Part shown: positions 11,233 to 23,098 of the stretch, piece by piece | Position numbering within the stretch: the first letter of the stretch is position 1 | Layout: every line of letters begins with the position of its first letter | NCBI RefSeq assembly: GCF_019175385.1 | Contig: NC_083344.1 | Span: 26,972,231 to 27,036,230, forward strand | Length of the DNA: 64,000 nucleotides | Direction: 5' to 3' | Source: Lycium barbarum | Lineage: Eukaryota > Streptophyta > Magnoliopsida > Solanales > Solanaceae | Program-made: the position numbers and the translations under genes | The notes under the pieces: generated by a model | Databases searched by the model: none | Told to the model about the DNA's origin: nothing | The model's input: the letters and a program-made list of their open reading frames with translations, nothing else

Positions 11233-13035
11233 TCACGACTTCATTTCTTATTTTCCTCCTTCCAAAAATCAGAAAACCCTAATATATTCTCCCAATATTT
11301 TCCATCGTATTAGTGAGGATTTAAAAGGACCCGGACCCCATAAACCCGAGATGGTGAAGAAGAAATGTTGCTTCTAGGGTTTATTCAAGTTGTGGAGTTT
11401 ACGAAGTTGAAGTTGAAGTGATTCTTGGGATTCTTGACCCTCAAGGTATATAAATGATTTCAACCTTTGTATTTAAGTTGAGTATCAACAGTTTTAGTGA
11501 TTCTGAGTAAAGAGGGGGTAGTTGTGAAAGTGGTAAGTTGATAAAAGACAAAATAGTGACTTAGGGTTGTTTTAAGAGATGATTGGGGATGGATTTGAAT
11601 ATATTTTGATATATAAGTGTTGCTATTGTTGTTATGGATGGTATTAAAGTGAATGAGAAGTTGAAGGGTTGTTAAGCTTATAAGAGAAATGTTGTCCATG
11701 ATTCGTTAAGCTCTCTATGCATCTAAAAGAGGTTAGCCAGTGAGGTACCTAGTCTAATGACGGTCTATGTTATCTTAATTGTAGGTTTACAAGTCGAGAA
11801 GTAGGAGTTGGATGATTTGATATATGTCGAGGTATGTTAAGGCTATTCTTTCCTTCTTTTGGTATGATCCTATGATATGATCCAATAAGCAAGTAAGCGA
11901 GTCCATATTATTCTACTCTTAGAAGCATTAGAAGTGTTTTAGTTTTTGACATTCATGCGCCCCGTTATGATTATTCCTTCTGTTCATGGGTCCAGTTTTA
12001 TGTATATGGCTATTCATGTTTTAATTTCATTCATATATATATATATATATATGTAGGTTGACCCGTGACCAGAAGGCATTATATACGCAAGTATTATATG
12101 TATATGGTGCATGGAAAGGAGTAGGCGTTATATACGCATTACCACCTGATCATCTGGTGCACTATGATGACGATATGAGAATCAGGCTGCAAGTATCGCA
12201 GCAATGTATATGATGATGGCCGCAGAGAGGTCGATATGATATGAGACAAGAGGTAGGCGTTATGTACGCGTATATATCAAGCGTTATATACGCACATATA
12301 TACAGATGTATGACCTTCATTGATAGGCATGAGCATGCATATTATGCACCCCCAGAGGCATTGTCAGTTATACAAGTTTATGCAGATTCAGGCAGATACT
12401 AGTTCATACAAGTACATGCATTCAGTTATTTAAGCTTATGAGTTCAGATCTTATCCATGATTCTCATGTGTATATATATATATATATATATGATGTTGCT
12501 CTTATGCTTTACTTGCTCAGTACATTATCCGTACTGACTACCCGTTGCTCGGGGGGCTGCGCTCAAGCCCGCAGGTAGAGGGAGACAGACCGATGGTCTG
12601 GCTCAGTAAGACCTCTAGATCTAGCAGTGCTCGGTACGCTCCATTCGATCTGGAGCTACAGTCATTTTTGATATGCCCCTTTTGGGATGTGTATGCATAT
12701 GGGTATGACGAGGTCTTGTCCCGTCCTTTCTACAGCATTTATTCCAGTAGAGGTCTGTAGAGAGTTGTATGTAATAGTCAGATGGGGTAGCCTTGTCGGC
12801 TTCTATTCTTTTGTGTACAGTATATGTGGCAGCCTAGCTGGCTTGCACTGTTCATCCATATCTTGTGTATATAAGTATGCAGATTGTACAGAGTTCTGAT
12901 GTTTCCTTTTTTTATGAGATTAGTTTGTGCCATTTGTGGTCCTTTGATGTTTAGTATGTTTCAGATAAGTATTTAGGGGTGTTTGGTTGCTAGAGGTCAG
13001 AGTCCCGTCACAGCTCATCGGGTTGGGTCATGACA
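11233..13035 (+). mobile_element. Element A 3' LTR, 5'-truncated
   Basis: This 1803 bp copy aligns with 4464-6250 and ends GGGTCATGACA followed by ATGAG. It joins post-pol sequence directly, with no PPT, no hairpin and none of the first roughly 380 bp of U3. The deletion therefore removed PPT, GTCGAC repeats and TATA box. The 5' and 3' copies differ by scattered substitutions. Confidence 0.92.
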
Positions 13036-14868
13036 ATGAGAGTTCAAACATAAGCTACCACTTTAGCAGAGTGACGTAAGGTCGGTAATCTCCGATTTAT
13101 ATTATGGAATAATCATCATCGCTCTATCTCACCTTGAAGGAATAATTATTATAAGGTGAGACCAACAACAATGAATAAAATCGAGAAATTCATGAAATAA
13201 GCTCAATAATCTCATAAAAGCATTGATCTCATAACTTGAGACTTTTAACCCTAAAATCATCATCCTCATAATCATCATAGAAAATATTCTCATCTTTGAC
13301 ATTATCATTATCATCGTAAAAAAACATGTTCAGCGTTGTTATCATAAGAGCTCACATAATCGTAAATCTCTGGTTCGGAAAATACGGGCATTTTGGAAAA
13401 CATTTATGGATTATCGGGAAAGGAATCATGCCTTGGAGTCATAAACTTCTACCTTTTGAAAACAAAGAAGTTATGGAAGAATTTATGACATCGTACCATA
13501 GGGATCATGCCTTTGAATGAAAGGGACCAGCCTTAACATACCTGATTGATCTCCTATGAATTAACACTTATTCTCCCGAACTTGCAAATCTACACTCAAA
13601 AGAAATTATACTACCGTTAGACTTATCGTCATATGCCTATCTCAAGTCCTTAAACCAAACTCCTTTAGAATCTGCCAAAATTCGAGCAGCATCTCCCCTG
13701 TTTATATGCTTAGCCCGAAATCACAATCCAGCAACCAACAACAACAAAAACAATACCAACATTAACAACAATATTATCAATACCAATATAATCCATAAAA
13801 CATCCCACGCAATGTTTTTCAACATACAACAACAATATACACTTCCTTTCTTCCCAATAAAGGAGCACAATATCATCAAAACACCAAAAACATTAGATAC
13901 CATCTCTATACATGTAAACCAGCCCAGCCACACAGCGACAACATGCTCAAAACAGTCCATAAACACAACAACTACAACACGATACTTTATGACCTTTCCT
14001 CCATAACTATTTTCACTTTTAAGACTTTCTAAACCTTCAAATCAACTCAAAATAAGAGATAGGATGAAGAACATACCTTATACTTGAATAAAGTAAGCCA
14101 CACCAATTTCCTTCAAGACCAAACTTTCCACAACATCAAGTAGAAGCAAGAACAATCACCTTTCATGGACTGGTTTGGTGTAATCTTGTTAAATTCTTGA
14201 TTTAAATGGCTATAAATGTTTGGGGGTTGTGCTGGGAAGTTTCTAGGACTATTGATAATGTAAAATCCTGCAAACATGCAGTTAATTGGGTATTTATACC
14301 CCTCATAAGTCGGTTCCACCGACCTTCCCAAGTGGGACCCGCGGAAGCTATTTGGCAGCTTGGAGTCTTTATCTTAAAATGGTCATAATTCTTGATCTCG
14401 ATATCGTATGAAGGCCCACCACCTATGGTTGGAAATATATTTCAATTATCTACAACTTTAATTTTTTGTGTGTTTCCAAATTCCAAACTTATATGCGTTT
14501 TGGCCCCTCCAAGTCAGATCTTCCGAAAACATATCCTTAAATTATCCTTTTGGAGGGCTTATGCCCCATATTTGGCTTAAGGGTCCTTCTTAAGACTTGC
14601 TTAACTTCCCATGTAATACTCATATCACCTTTCATATGTCCTTTATAAAACTCCGACATGTGGGCCCCACCTTAACCTACGGTTACGAGGGCTATTCATC
14701 AAGTAACGTGTTAAGCGATTTACTCCATACGGTCCCCAAATGTCATATATATATTCTTATACTCAGATCATATAATCTTCATCCCAGATACTTGTAACTT
14801 TGCTCTCCCTTGAGCTCATACTAAGCCGTCTACAGTCTTGGTAACTCAAAATTTTCTGAGGTGTAACA
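13036..14868 (-). mobile_element. J family LTR 2, right part
   Basis: This continues the J LTR interrupted at 4084, beginning with the second ATGAG. It is homologous to 18079-19811 and, over its last 470 bp, to 1-472. On the minus strand it starts TGTTACACCTCAG at 14868. Its right edge touches a J PPT (14869), while its left half touches a J PBS (2786), so one LTR serves two J units. No coding sequence is seen in 13036-14868. Confidence 0.88.
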
Positions 14869-17170
14869 TCCTTCCCCCCTTATAAACATTCATCCTCGAA
14901 TGTTTATACTAGTCTGGTACTCTGTCCCTGATCCCATTCTCTGGTACATCCCCTTATTGAATCATTCTTCCCGTTAACATATCACATTTAATCATACCAT
15001 CGCCATAACAGGTGTCCGTTGGTTATTTACTCACTCTTTCCTACGCTTACTTCTGTCTTTCTCGAAATCTTGTCGTCTATACCCCGACTTTTAACCTGTT
15101 TAAATCCGCTCATACCCTTTATAGCCTTCTACTGAATTTACTAACATCATAGGTTTACAAACCTTTGTCTACTCTTGTAGCTAATCTCTTTGCTCTTGAA
15201 ACTCATAAGTCGGAAAACATGCTTCTAAAGAAATCACTAACATACCTGGATACCGAACCATGGCGCTTCTGGCCTCTTAACCGAGGTCTGAACCAATTAT
15301 GACCTCATGTACTCCAATAGCTCATACCTTCCTCATTTTTACCTTATTGACCTTTAAATCTCATAACTCGCCTCTTGATACTCTCGTAACCCTCGCTCTG
15401 CAATTGTGTTAACTCTCTAACTAGTCGTAGCTCTGCTCAACGTAATCATCTCTGCATCAATGGAAAACATAAGTTCTGACTATACTTCATTTTACCGATA
15501 ACTCCCGATCTGAAGGAACCAAGTAACCCCAATTCACTAATCTAACTTATATAAAATCATCTTAATATCTCCAGTATGCTAAAGTATAACAGGAACAACC
15601 CATATCTTTACGACATTCTTTAACTCAACCTTAACATATAATCAATTCCATTATCATTTCTTTTGAGTTAGTCGTGAAAACTTTCTCTTTATGTTAAGCC
15701 ATAGCAGAACTCATTTATCGACTTTCCCTGAATCCCCCAATAGACCTTGTACCTGCAAAACCTCGAATGTAACCTATTTTAATCCTTCGGACTACTAATC
15801 ATCTTCCTTATAAACCATTCTTCATGCACACCAAGACCATCTTAAAACTCCCTTGCAATCCCTTCTATTTTCTTATCATATCCTTCCCATTTTGTGGACA
15901 TTAAGTTTCCCCACTGGAATATCGTTCAATTTCTTTTCTTCCCCATGAATTATTTTTCAGTCCAGTCTCAAAAGATACTCTTTAGTTACTCTATTCATTT
16001 GCTGACTTGCCTTTAGATTTGTTAATCTTATTTCCACAACAATTCTCACTTTGAACTATCTCTATAATCCATTCCCAATATAACATCTACCACATATTAT
16101 TTCAGTCCTTATGTTCGTACTCAAGCTTACTCGCTCCCCCCCATAAAGGTTTTACCTTATGGTGTTGTATTCCATTGCCATTCTCGATCGAAATTTCATC
16201 CCATAATAATCCTTTCGTCATCGTTTTTGTTCTTTCACTTACGAAACCTTCAGGTTCCCTACTTGTAATTACCCAAAAATACTACTTTAAATCTCAAATC
16301 TTGCCTATAATAATCCCTAGGGATACTCGAAATAATGATGTACCCAAATATCTGGCCATCCGGAATAGTACTTTTTATTCTAATAATTAATGCCCAATGT
16401 CCACTTGTAGTGTCATCTTCATCTTATCATTCCATATCATCTTGTCCCATACTTTCCCATTAATCAATCTGTAACAATCATAGACGTATAATCATTGTGA
16501 TCGCCTAAATCTTTGGTCCTTGTCCTTCTTTGGTCCTTGTCCTTAAATATTTTTTTTTTTTGGAGAATTTTGGCAGAGTGCCATTTATATTTCTTACTAT
16601 CCCAGACCTACACGCAGCCCAGAAAATATATACAATGCCTCACAGGGGCAAATATATGCATACTTAGCACACCTTAGCCATACAGTGCTCTCAATATCGA
16701 ACAGAAATGCAAAGATGACGATACTTACCTCTTGCGTCACAACTCGGACTATACCTGAACCTTTATCGATTGTCCTTTTATACTTCCCTAGTCACTTCCT
16801 CTTCCATTCATTAACTATAGATTTCAATCATACTTGAAACATCCTTACCATATCTGACTTATAATCCTTTTTACCAATACTTACCTTTGTGCTGATTCCT
16901 TCAACTTCTATTGTCCCTGTAATCCCAATATCATCATTCACTTCCATTGTCAATACCATTCTTCCGCTGAAATCAAGGGTTAGTGCAAGGAATTTTATTT
17001 CCTATGACTTGGCTCTTATCGCACGATCCTAGCTATGAAAGAAAGGTAACCATCCTAAATGCCCTGTAGCCTCCTGTTTATAAATGTGGCGCGCAACACA
17101 CCATAAACAAGACTCTACTGGATAGGACTTTGCAGACAACTCCTAGGACGAACAACTCTGATACCACTTC
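14869..17170 (-). mobile_element. J internal region 2, no gag-pol
   Basis: This is a near-identical second copy of 473-2785, with scattered substitutions and short indels (for example an extra poly-T near 16550). PPT and hairpin lie at 14869-14904, PBS at 17155-17166, and the GCGCGC leader palindrome at 17089-17094. As in copy 1 no retroelement protein domain is visible in any frame. The near-identity with copy 1 argues for recent duplication or conversion of the whole unit. Confidence 0.8.
17060..17166 (-). promoter_or_regulatory. J primer-binding site and leader (copy 2)
   Basis: The minus-strand PBS TGGTATCAGAGT spans 17166-17155. Downstream on the minus strand the leader has GTCTTGTTTATGG and GTGTTGCGCGCCAC. 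It equals copy 1 in the palindrome and its flanks. Confidence 0.75.
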
Positions 17171-19811
17171 TATCACGACCCAAACCGAAAGGCCGCGATT
17201 GACACCCAAGACCCTACTCGGCTGAGTGCCATACTACTATTCCATCCATGAGTCATAATTATTTTTGTGAACCTCTAATCTACAAAATGACGCTTCCGTC
17301 AGGTAAAAAAAACTTTTCAATAAAACTCTTTCATCAAATCAGGGACTTCTCCCTTATCATTAATTCAAAGAAAACCTTTAGTAACAATATAATATTTAAA
17401 AATAAAGCATAAAAACACATCGACCTATATGGTTGCTTTACACAACGGTCGACATCTCGACGCACTATCCACAGGACACTGTCTGCAAAAGTCTCTAACA
17501 TACACGAGATATCATAACATAAGTACTCTGACTCGGCAACACTCCGAACTGAGATCGAGCTTACCAAACCAGCTGATAGCCCGGGAATATCCTATAGCCA
17601 ATGTCTTCTACTCATCTGTGTACCTCTGCGTGGTATAAAACGCAGCGTCCACAAGAAGGGACGTCAGTACGAACAGTATACTGAGTATGTAAGGCATGAA
17701 TAACAACAAAATAAGAAATATAGAACATAACAGAGGATAAAGATGACCTGTACATTTGATTGCCTCTTAAGGTGGATACCATACATGAAACTTTAACCTT
17801 TTTAAATCAATATGTACATAAAATCTTGGAAGACATCTGAGACATTTCAATGAATGTGTTACATAAACAAAACACATATATCTATAGAAATGCGACAACA
17901 TAGGCCACATCGTCAACCGTAAAAACATAACATAGGCCACAGCGTCACCCCCTGTCAACTGTGCCTTATATATATGAACATCACATCATAAGAATGAGTG
18001 CAGTGCAATAACAAAATGAAATAATAGAACTTGGTAGTTTCACAAAATAGCTTTACACACATATTATACTCATAGCATGAATGAGGGTTCAAACATAAGC
18101 TACCACTTTAGCGGAGTGACGTAAAGTCGGTAATCTCCGATTTATATTATGGAATAATCATCATCGCTCTATCTAACCTTGAAGGAACAATTATTATAAG
18201 GTGAGACCAACAATAATGAATAAAATCATGAAAATCATGAAATAAGCTCAATAATCTCATAAAAGCATTGAACTCATAACTTGAGACTTTTAACCCTAAA
18301 ATCATCATCATCATAATGATCATAGAAAATATTCTCCTCTTTGATATTATCATTATCATCGTAAAAAAGGATGTTCATCGTTGTTATCATAAGAGCTCAG
18401 AGAATCATAAATCTCTGGTTTGGAAAATACGGGCATTTTGGAAAACATTTATGGATTATCGGGAAAGGAATCATGCCTTGGAGTCATAAACTTCTATCTT
18501 TTGAAAACAAAGAAGTTATGGAAGCATTTATGAAATCATACCATAGGGATCATGTCTTTGAAAGAAAGGGACGAGCCTTAACATACCTGATTGATCTCTT
18601 ACGAATTAACGCTTATTCTCCTGAACTTGCAAATCTACACTCAAAAGAAATTGTACTACCGTTAGACTTATCGTCATATGCCTATCTCAAGTCCTTAAAC
18701 CAAACTCCTTTAGAATCTGCCAAAATTCGGGCAGCATCTTCCCTGTTTATATGCCTAGCCCGAAATCATAATCCAGCAACCAACAACAACAAGAATAATA
18801 CCAACAACAACAAAAATATTATCAATACCAATATATTCCATAAAACATTCCACGCGATGTTTTTCAACATAAAACAACTATATACACTTCCTTCCTTCCC
18901 AATCAAGGAGCATAATCTCATCAACACACCAACAACATTATATACCATCACTATACATGTAAATCAGCCTAGCCACACGGTGAAAACATGCTCAAAATAG
19001 TCCATAAACACAACAACTACAACACGACACTTTGACCTTTCCTCCAAAAAGTCCATAAACACAACAACTACAACACGACACTTTAAAGACTTGATAAACC
19101 TTCAAATCAACTCAACATAAGAGATAGGATGAAGAACATACCTTATACTTGAATAAATTCAGCCACACCAAATTTCTTCCAGACCAAACTTGCCACAACA
19201 TCAAGTAGAAGCAAGAACAATCACCTTTCATGGACTAGTTTGGTGTAATCTTGTTAAATTCTTGATTTAATGGGCTATAAATGTTTGGGGGTTGTGTTGG
19301 GAAGTTTCTAGGACTATTGAGAATGTAAAATGCAGAAAAATGGAGTTAATTGGGTATTTATAACCCTCATATGTCGATTCCACCGACCTTCCTAAGTGGG
19401 ACCCGCGGAAGCCATTTGGCAGCTTGGAGTCTTTATCTTAAAATGGTCATAATTCTTGATCTCGATATCGTATGAAGGCCCACCACCTATGGTTGGAAAG
19501 ATATTTCAATGATCTACAACTTTAATTTTTTGTGTGTTTCCAAATTCCAAACATATAATAGCGTTTTGGCCCCTCCAAGTCAGATCATCCGAAAACGTAT
19601 CCTTAAATTATCCTTTTGGAGGGCTTATGTCCATATTTGTCTTAAGGGTCCTTCTTAAGACTTGCTTAACTTCCCATGTACTACTTATATCACTTTTCAT
19701 ATGTCCTTTATAAAACTCCGACATGTAGTCCCCACCTTAACCTACGGTTACGAGGGCTATTCATCAAGTAACGTGTTAACTGCTTTACTCTATACGGTCC
19801 ACAAATGTCAA
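17171..19811 (-). mobile_element. J family LTR 3, 5'-truncated at the E junction
   Basis: This is the third copy of the J LTR, starting TATCACGACCC (plus orientation) beside the PBS and uninterrupted by A. It keeps only about two minisatellite units (17895-17990). Homology with LTR 2 stops at 19811, about 130 bp short of the LTR terminus, where gag of element E begins. There is no coding sequence; the frames at 18371-19000 and 19662 are LTR sequence. Confidence 0.88.
18074..18095. other. Empty (pre-insertion) site for element A
   Basis: CATGAATGAGGGTTCAAACA here corresponds to the left flank of A (CATGCATGAG) joined to its right flank (ATGAGAGTTCAAACA), with a single ATGAG. It is the uninterrupted allele in the sister J LTR. 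Confidence 0.92.
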
Positions 19812-20184
19812 GGGAACTCATATGTGGCTATTTATGAGTCTTGTTTTCATTCCTTGTCTCGATATGCTCTTCAGTTGCTACCCACTGAGGAGGAAACGAT
19901 CAGGCGTTTTGTGAAAAGATTAAACAATGGACTTCATCAATCAGCTCTTCAGCTTGTATCCACTGGGGCTTTATTTCAGAAGTTAGTGGAGCATGTCTGT
20001 GTTGTTGCGGGGATTAGACAGGAGGGTTATGCAAAGCAGGCAGAGAAGAAGGCTCAAAAGGGTGGAAATTTCAGCAACTCTTCTCTAGGGGTAAGATTTC
20101 TTAGGTGTATTCAAGGTGTTCGGTTCAGTCTGCTATACAGGTGTCTGTTGGGAGCCCATCAGGGGCCAATTATCATTCTTTGAG
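19812..20184 (+). pseudogene. gag: Element E gag, N-side fragment
   Basis: This fragment encodes a gag core with SLSRYALQLLPTEEETIRRF and QLVSTGALFQKLVEHVCVVA, typical of the Retrotrans_gag region of chromoviruses. Near 20090 the frame shifts: the serine/glutamine-rich stretch continues in another frame (SVQSAIQVSVGSPSG). The 5' end, start codon, PBS and 5' LTR of E are absent because the sequence abuts truncated J LTR 3. The fragment is interrupted by B at TTGAG and continues after 32027. Confidence 0.8.
20180..20184. repeat. Target-site duplication of element B (left)
   Basis: TTGAG precedes the TGTTACGCC start of B; TTAAG follows its end at 32028-32032. One of five bases differs, consistent with an old insertion. 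Confidence 0.75.
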
Positions 20185-22464
20185 TGTTACGCCTCTAGTT
20201 TTCATCATAGGAGAACTTATGGTTTCCTAGTCGGGTATGCCTTTGGGATAGAGACCCGTGCCCGAGTTTTTGGATATAGAAAGTGTCTTACCCCATGGGC
20301 AAAGGTACCAGCAGGTATTCTTGGTAATTTAAAATATTCAAAGTTGAACGAATCGAATCGACGCAACTTGAACTGATTCAGGAAAATCTGCAGACACCAG
20401 TCATCGTCGACAGGCCATCGACACTTTGACGGGCCGCCGTTGTGCGGCGTCGTTGCATTTATGCAGCCTTGAATCTATAGGAGCAGGACGGTAGAGCAAG
20501 TCGACGGATCATTGACACGTCGACGGGTCGTCGACGGGTCGTCGACCCGCTCGTCGAACCGCACCACCGGAACTTTTAGTCCCAAGTATAAATATATGAT
20601 CCCATGACTTTATTTCCCATTTTCTCTCTTCCAAGTCAGAGAAAACCCTGGTATATTTAATCCCAACATTTTCTATCATCATAGTGGAGATTTGGTAAGA
20701 TCCGAACCCCGTAAGACCCGAGCTTATGAAGAAGAAGGCTACTACTAGGGTTTCCTAAAAGTTGTAAGGCCTGTGAAGTTGAAGTTGAAGCTAATCCTTG
20801 GAATCTTAGACCCCTCAAGGTATGTAAATGATTTCTACCTTTGTACTTAAGTTAAATATTAAGAGTGTTAGTGGTTTTAAGTAGAGAGAAGGTAGCTATG
20901 AAAGTGGTAAGTTGTTGAAGGGTAAAATAGTGATTATGGGGTTGTTTTAAGAAGATGATTGGGAATGGATTTGAGTGTATTTTGGTATGTAATTTTTTTC
21001 ATGGTTGTTATGGATATTGAGGTTGATGTTGTATTGAATCAGAAGTTGAAGGGTTGTTGAGCTTACAAGGGAAATGTTGTCCACAATCCGTTAAGCTCTT
21101 TTTACATTTAAAAATGGTTAATAAACGAGGTAAATAGTCTATTTAAGGCCTATGTTATCTTAATTGTAGACTTACAAGTTCGAGGAGTATAAGTTGGACG
21201 ATTGGATATACTTCAAGGTATGTTAAGGTTATCCTTTCTTTCTTTTGGCATGATCTTATGAAATGAATCTACAAGTGAGTAAACGAGCTTTCATGTTACT
21301 CTACTCTTAGAAGCACTAGGAGTACTTTAGTCTTTGATGTTCCTATACCCCGTATGTTTTTCCTTCTGCTCATGGGTCTTGAGATTTTTTATGATGATGA
21401 TGTTATCTCAAAGGTTGTCCATCAGAGGTAATATGAATTTATGTCACTCCGAGAGTCCATGTACACATTTCAGTTATGCATTGCATTCATATACACATTC
21501 ATATTGACCCATGACCAAAAGGTGTTATATACGCGTGTATTATATGTACATGGGGTATGGAGGAAAGGGATAGGCATTATGTACGCATTACCACCTGATC
21601 AGCTGATGCACCTTGATGATGATATATGGATCGCTTCGTACGTCCCTCGGCATTATTATATGATATATGAATAGGGTTGTACGTTCCTCGGCACTAATAT
21701 ATGGGATATCGACCGGGCTGAACGTTCCTCACACTATAACCTATATATATACATGAGCATGAGTATCATTGAGAGCAGGCATACTATGCGCCCATAGAGA
21801 CATTGTCAGCTATACAGATTTATGCAGATACACACAGATACTAGTTCATACAAATACATGCAGATAGTCACTTCTATTTATGAGTTCAGATTTTATTCAT
21901 GTTTCTTGTTTAGATACATGTTGATCTTATGCCTTACATACTCGGTACATTATCCGTACTGACTCCCATTACTAGGGGGGGGGGGCTACGTTCATGCCCG
22001 CAGGTTTAGGTAGACCGACAGGTGGTCCCGCTCGGTAGGACTTCTATATCCAGCAGTGGTCAGTCCGCTCCATTTGATCGGAGCTGCAGTTAGTTTTGGT
22101 CTGCCACACTTTTGAGATGTATATGCATATGGGTATGATGGGGCCCTATCCCGTCCTTTCTACAACTTTTATTCCAGTAAAGGTTTGTAGACAGTTGTAT
22201 GTATTAGTCAGATGATGTAGCCTTGTCGGCTTCTATTCTTTTGTGTACAATATATGTAGCAGCCTAGCCGGCTTGTACTGTTCCTTCAGCATATATATGT
22301 ATATATATAGATTGTACAGAGCTTATAATGTCACCCCCATTTATGAGATCAATTTGAGTCACTTATGGGCCCTTGATGCTCAGTATGGTTCAGATATGTG
22401 TATAGGGGTGTTTGGTCACTAGCTGTCAGACACTCGTCATGACTCATCGGTTTGGGTCATGACA
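20185..22464 (+). mobile_element. Element B 5' LTR
   Basis: The LTR begins TGTTACGCCTC and ends GGGTCATGACA, immediately before GAAG and the PBS. It contains GTCGAC repeats and TATA box (20405-20596), TTATATACGC dyads (21520-21590), the conserved GTACATTATCCGTACTGAC block (21945-21965) with a G-rich hairpin arm, and a variant of the GACGGGGCCCTGTCCCGTC hairpin (22137-22155). No coding sequence is present. Confidence 0.92.
20405..20596 (+). promoter_or_regulatory. U3 promoter of element B: GTCGAC tandem repeats plus TATA box
   Basis: GTCGAC occurs at 20406, 20500, 20519, 20530 and 20540; the last three are spaced 10-11 bp apart, as GTCGACGGGTC-type units. TATAAATATA follows at 20587-20596. 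The arrangement repeats in the 3' LTR (29965-30144). I infer a core promoter with an upstream palindromic element. Confidence 0.62.
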
Positions 22465-22468
22465 GAAG

Positions 22469-22640
22469 TGGTATCAGAGCGGTTCTGTCCTAGGGTTGTT
22501 TACAGACCGTGTCTAGTAGAGTCTTGTTTATGGGTGTGTTGTGCACCACACTTATAAACAGGGGGCTACAGGACATTTAGGATGATGTCATTCTTTTCCC
22601 TCTTAGATCGTGCGATAGAACCGGGTGTTAAGCGTTCGCT
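22469..22640 (+). promoter_or_regulatory. Element B PBS and leader with GTGCAC palindrome
   Basis: TGGTATCAGAGC at 22469-22480 is a perfect 12-base complement of the plant initiator tRNA-Met 3' end. The leader has GTGTCTAGTAGAGTCTTG, GTGTTGTGCACCACAC with GTGCAC at 22541-22546, TTATAAACAGG and GATCGTGCGAT. The order and wording match A, G and F and, on the opposite strand, J and H. Confidence 0.85.
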
Positions 22641-22667
22641 TTCTCATGAATTGTTCTGATTTTAGCG

Positions 22668-23098
22668 ATGCCCCGCAAGAAATCTATAGCAGCCCAGAAG
22701 GGTAAGAGAGCGGCAGGTGAGGCCACTAGCCGTACTCGGCAGGCTACTAGGGCTCAGGATGAGATTCAGAGTGAGAGCCTATCCGAGACATAGCATACCC
22801 CGCCTCTAGCACCTGCCCCAGCGCCCTCAGTTCCTCAGCCAGATGCGTCGGGCAAGGATGTGTGGGATGCTGTACGGTTATTGACTAGATTGGTAGCCGC
22901 CCAGGCTCAGCGGTAGGGACCTGATGTTGATCAAGTAGACCGGGTTGGTAGTTCGAGAGTTAAGATTTTCCTTGGGTTAGATCCTCTAGAGTTTTCTATG
23001 ATAAATCAAAATATGGACCGCCAGGATTTCATTGATAGTATGCAGAGGACCTTAAGGGTTATGCACGTGGATAAGGTTGAGTCTGTAAGGTTGGCTTC
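22668..23098 (+). pseudogene. gag: Element B gag, part 1 (before solo LTR C)
   Basis: ATG at 22668 starts MPRKKSIAAQKGKRAAGEA, homologous to the A and G starts. The frame then continues through VRLLTRLVAAQAQR and LGLDPLEFSM to SVRLAS, with in-frame TAG codons in the N-terminal third. It stops at 23098, where solo LTR C is inserted after GCTTC; the same gag resumes at 26268. Confidence 0.82.

Larger units (their letters stand above)
4085..13035 (+). mobile_element. Element A, complete-ended chromovirus insertion in a J LTR
   Basis: This is an 8.95 kb Ty3/gypsy element with a 5' LTR (4085-6250), a gag-pol region (6448-11180) and a 3' LTR (11233-13035), flanked by ATGAG on both sides. The order gag / PR / RT / RNase H / INT / chromodomain identifies a chromovirus, probably Tekay/Del-like. 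It is inactive: gag and RT carry frameshifts, several in-frame stops are present, the RT catalytic pair is altered, the PBS is degenerate, and the PPT plus about 380 bp of the 3' LTR are deleted. The insertion is proved by the empty allele in J LTR 3. Confidence 0.93.

Noticed and set aside
18371..19000. 209-codon plus frame in J LTR 3
   Set aside because: It is asparagine-rich low-complexity sequence in an LTR; the matching part of LTR 2 (13326-14006) has several stops.
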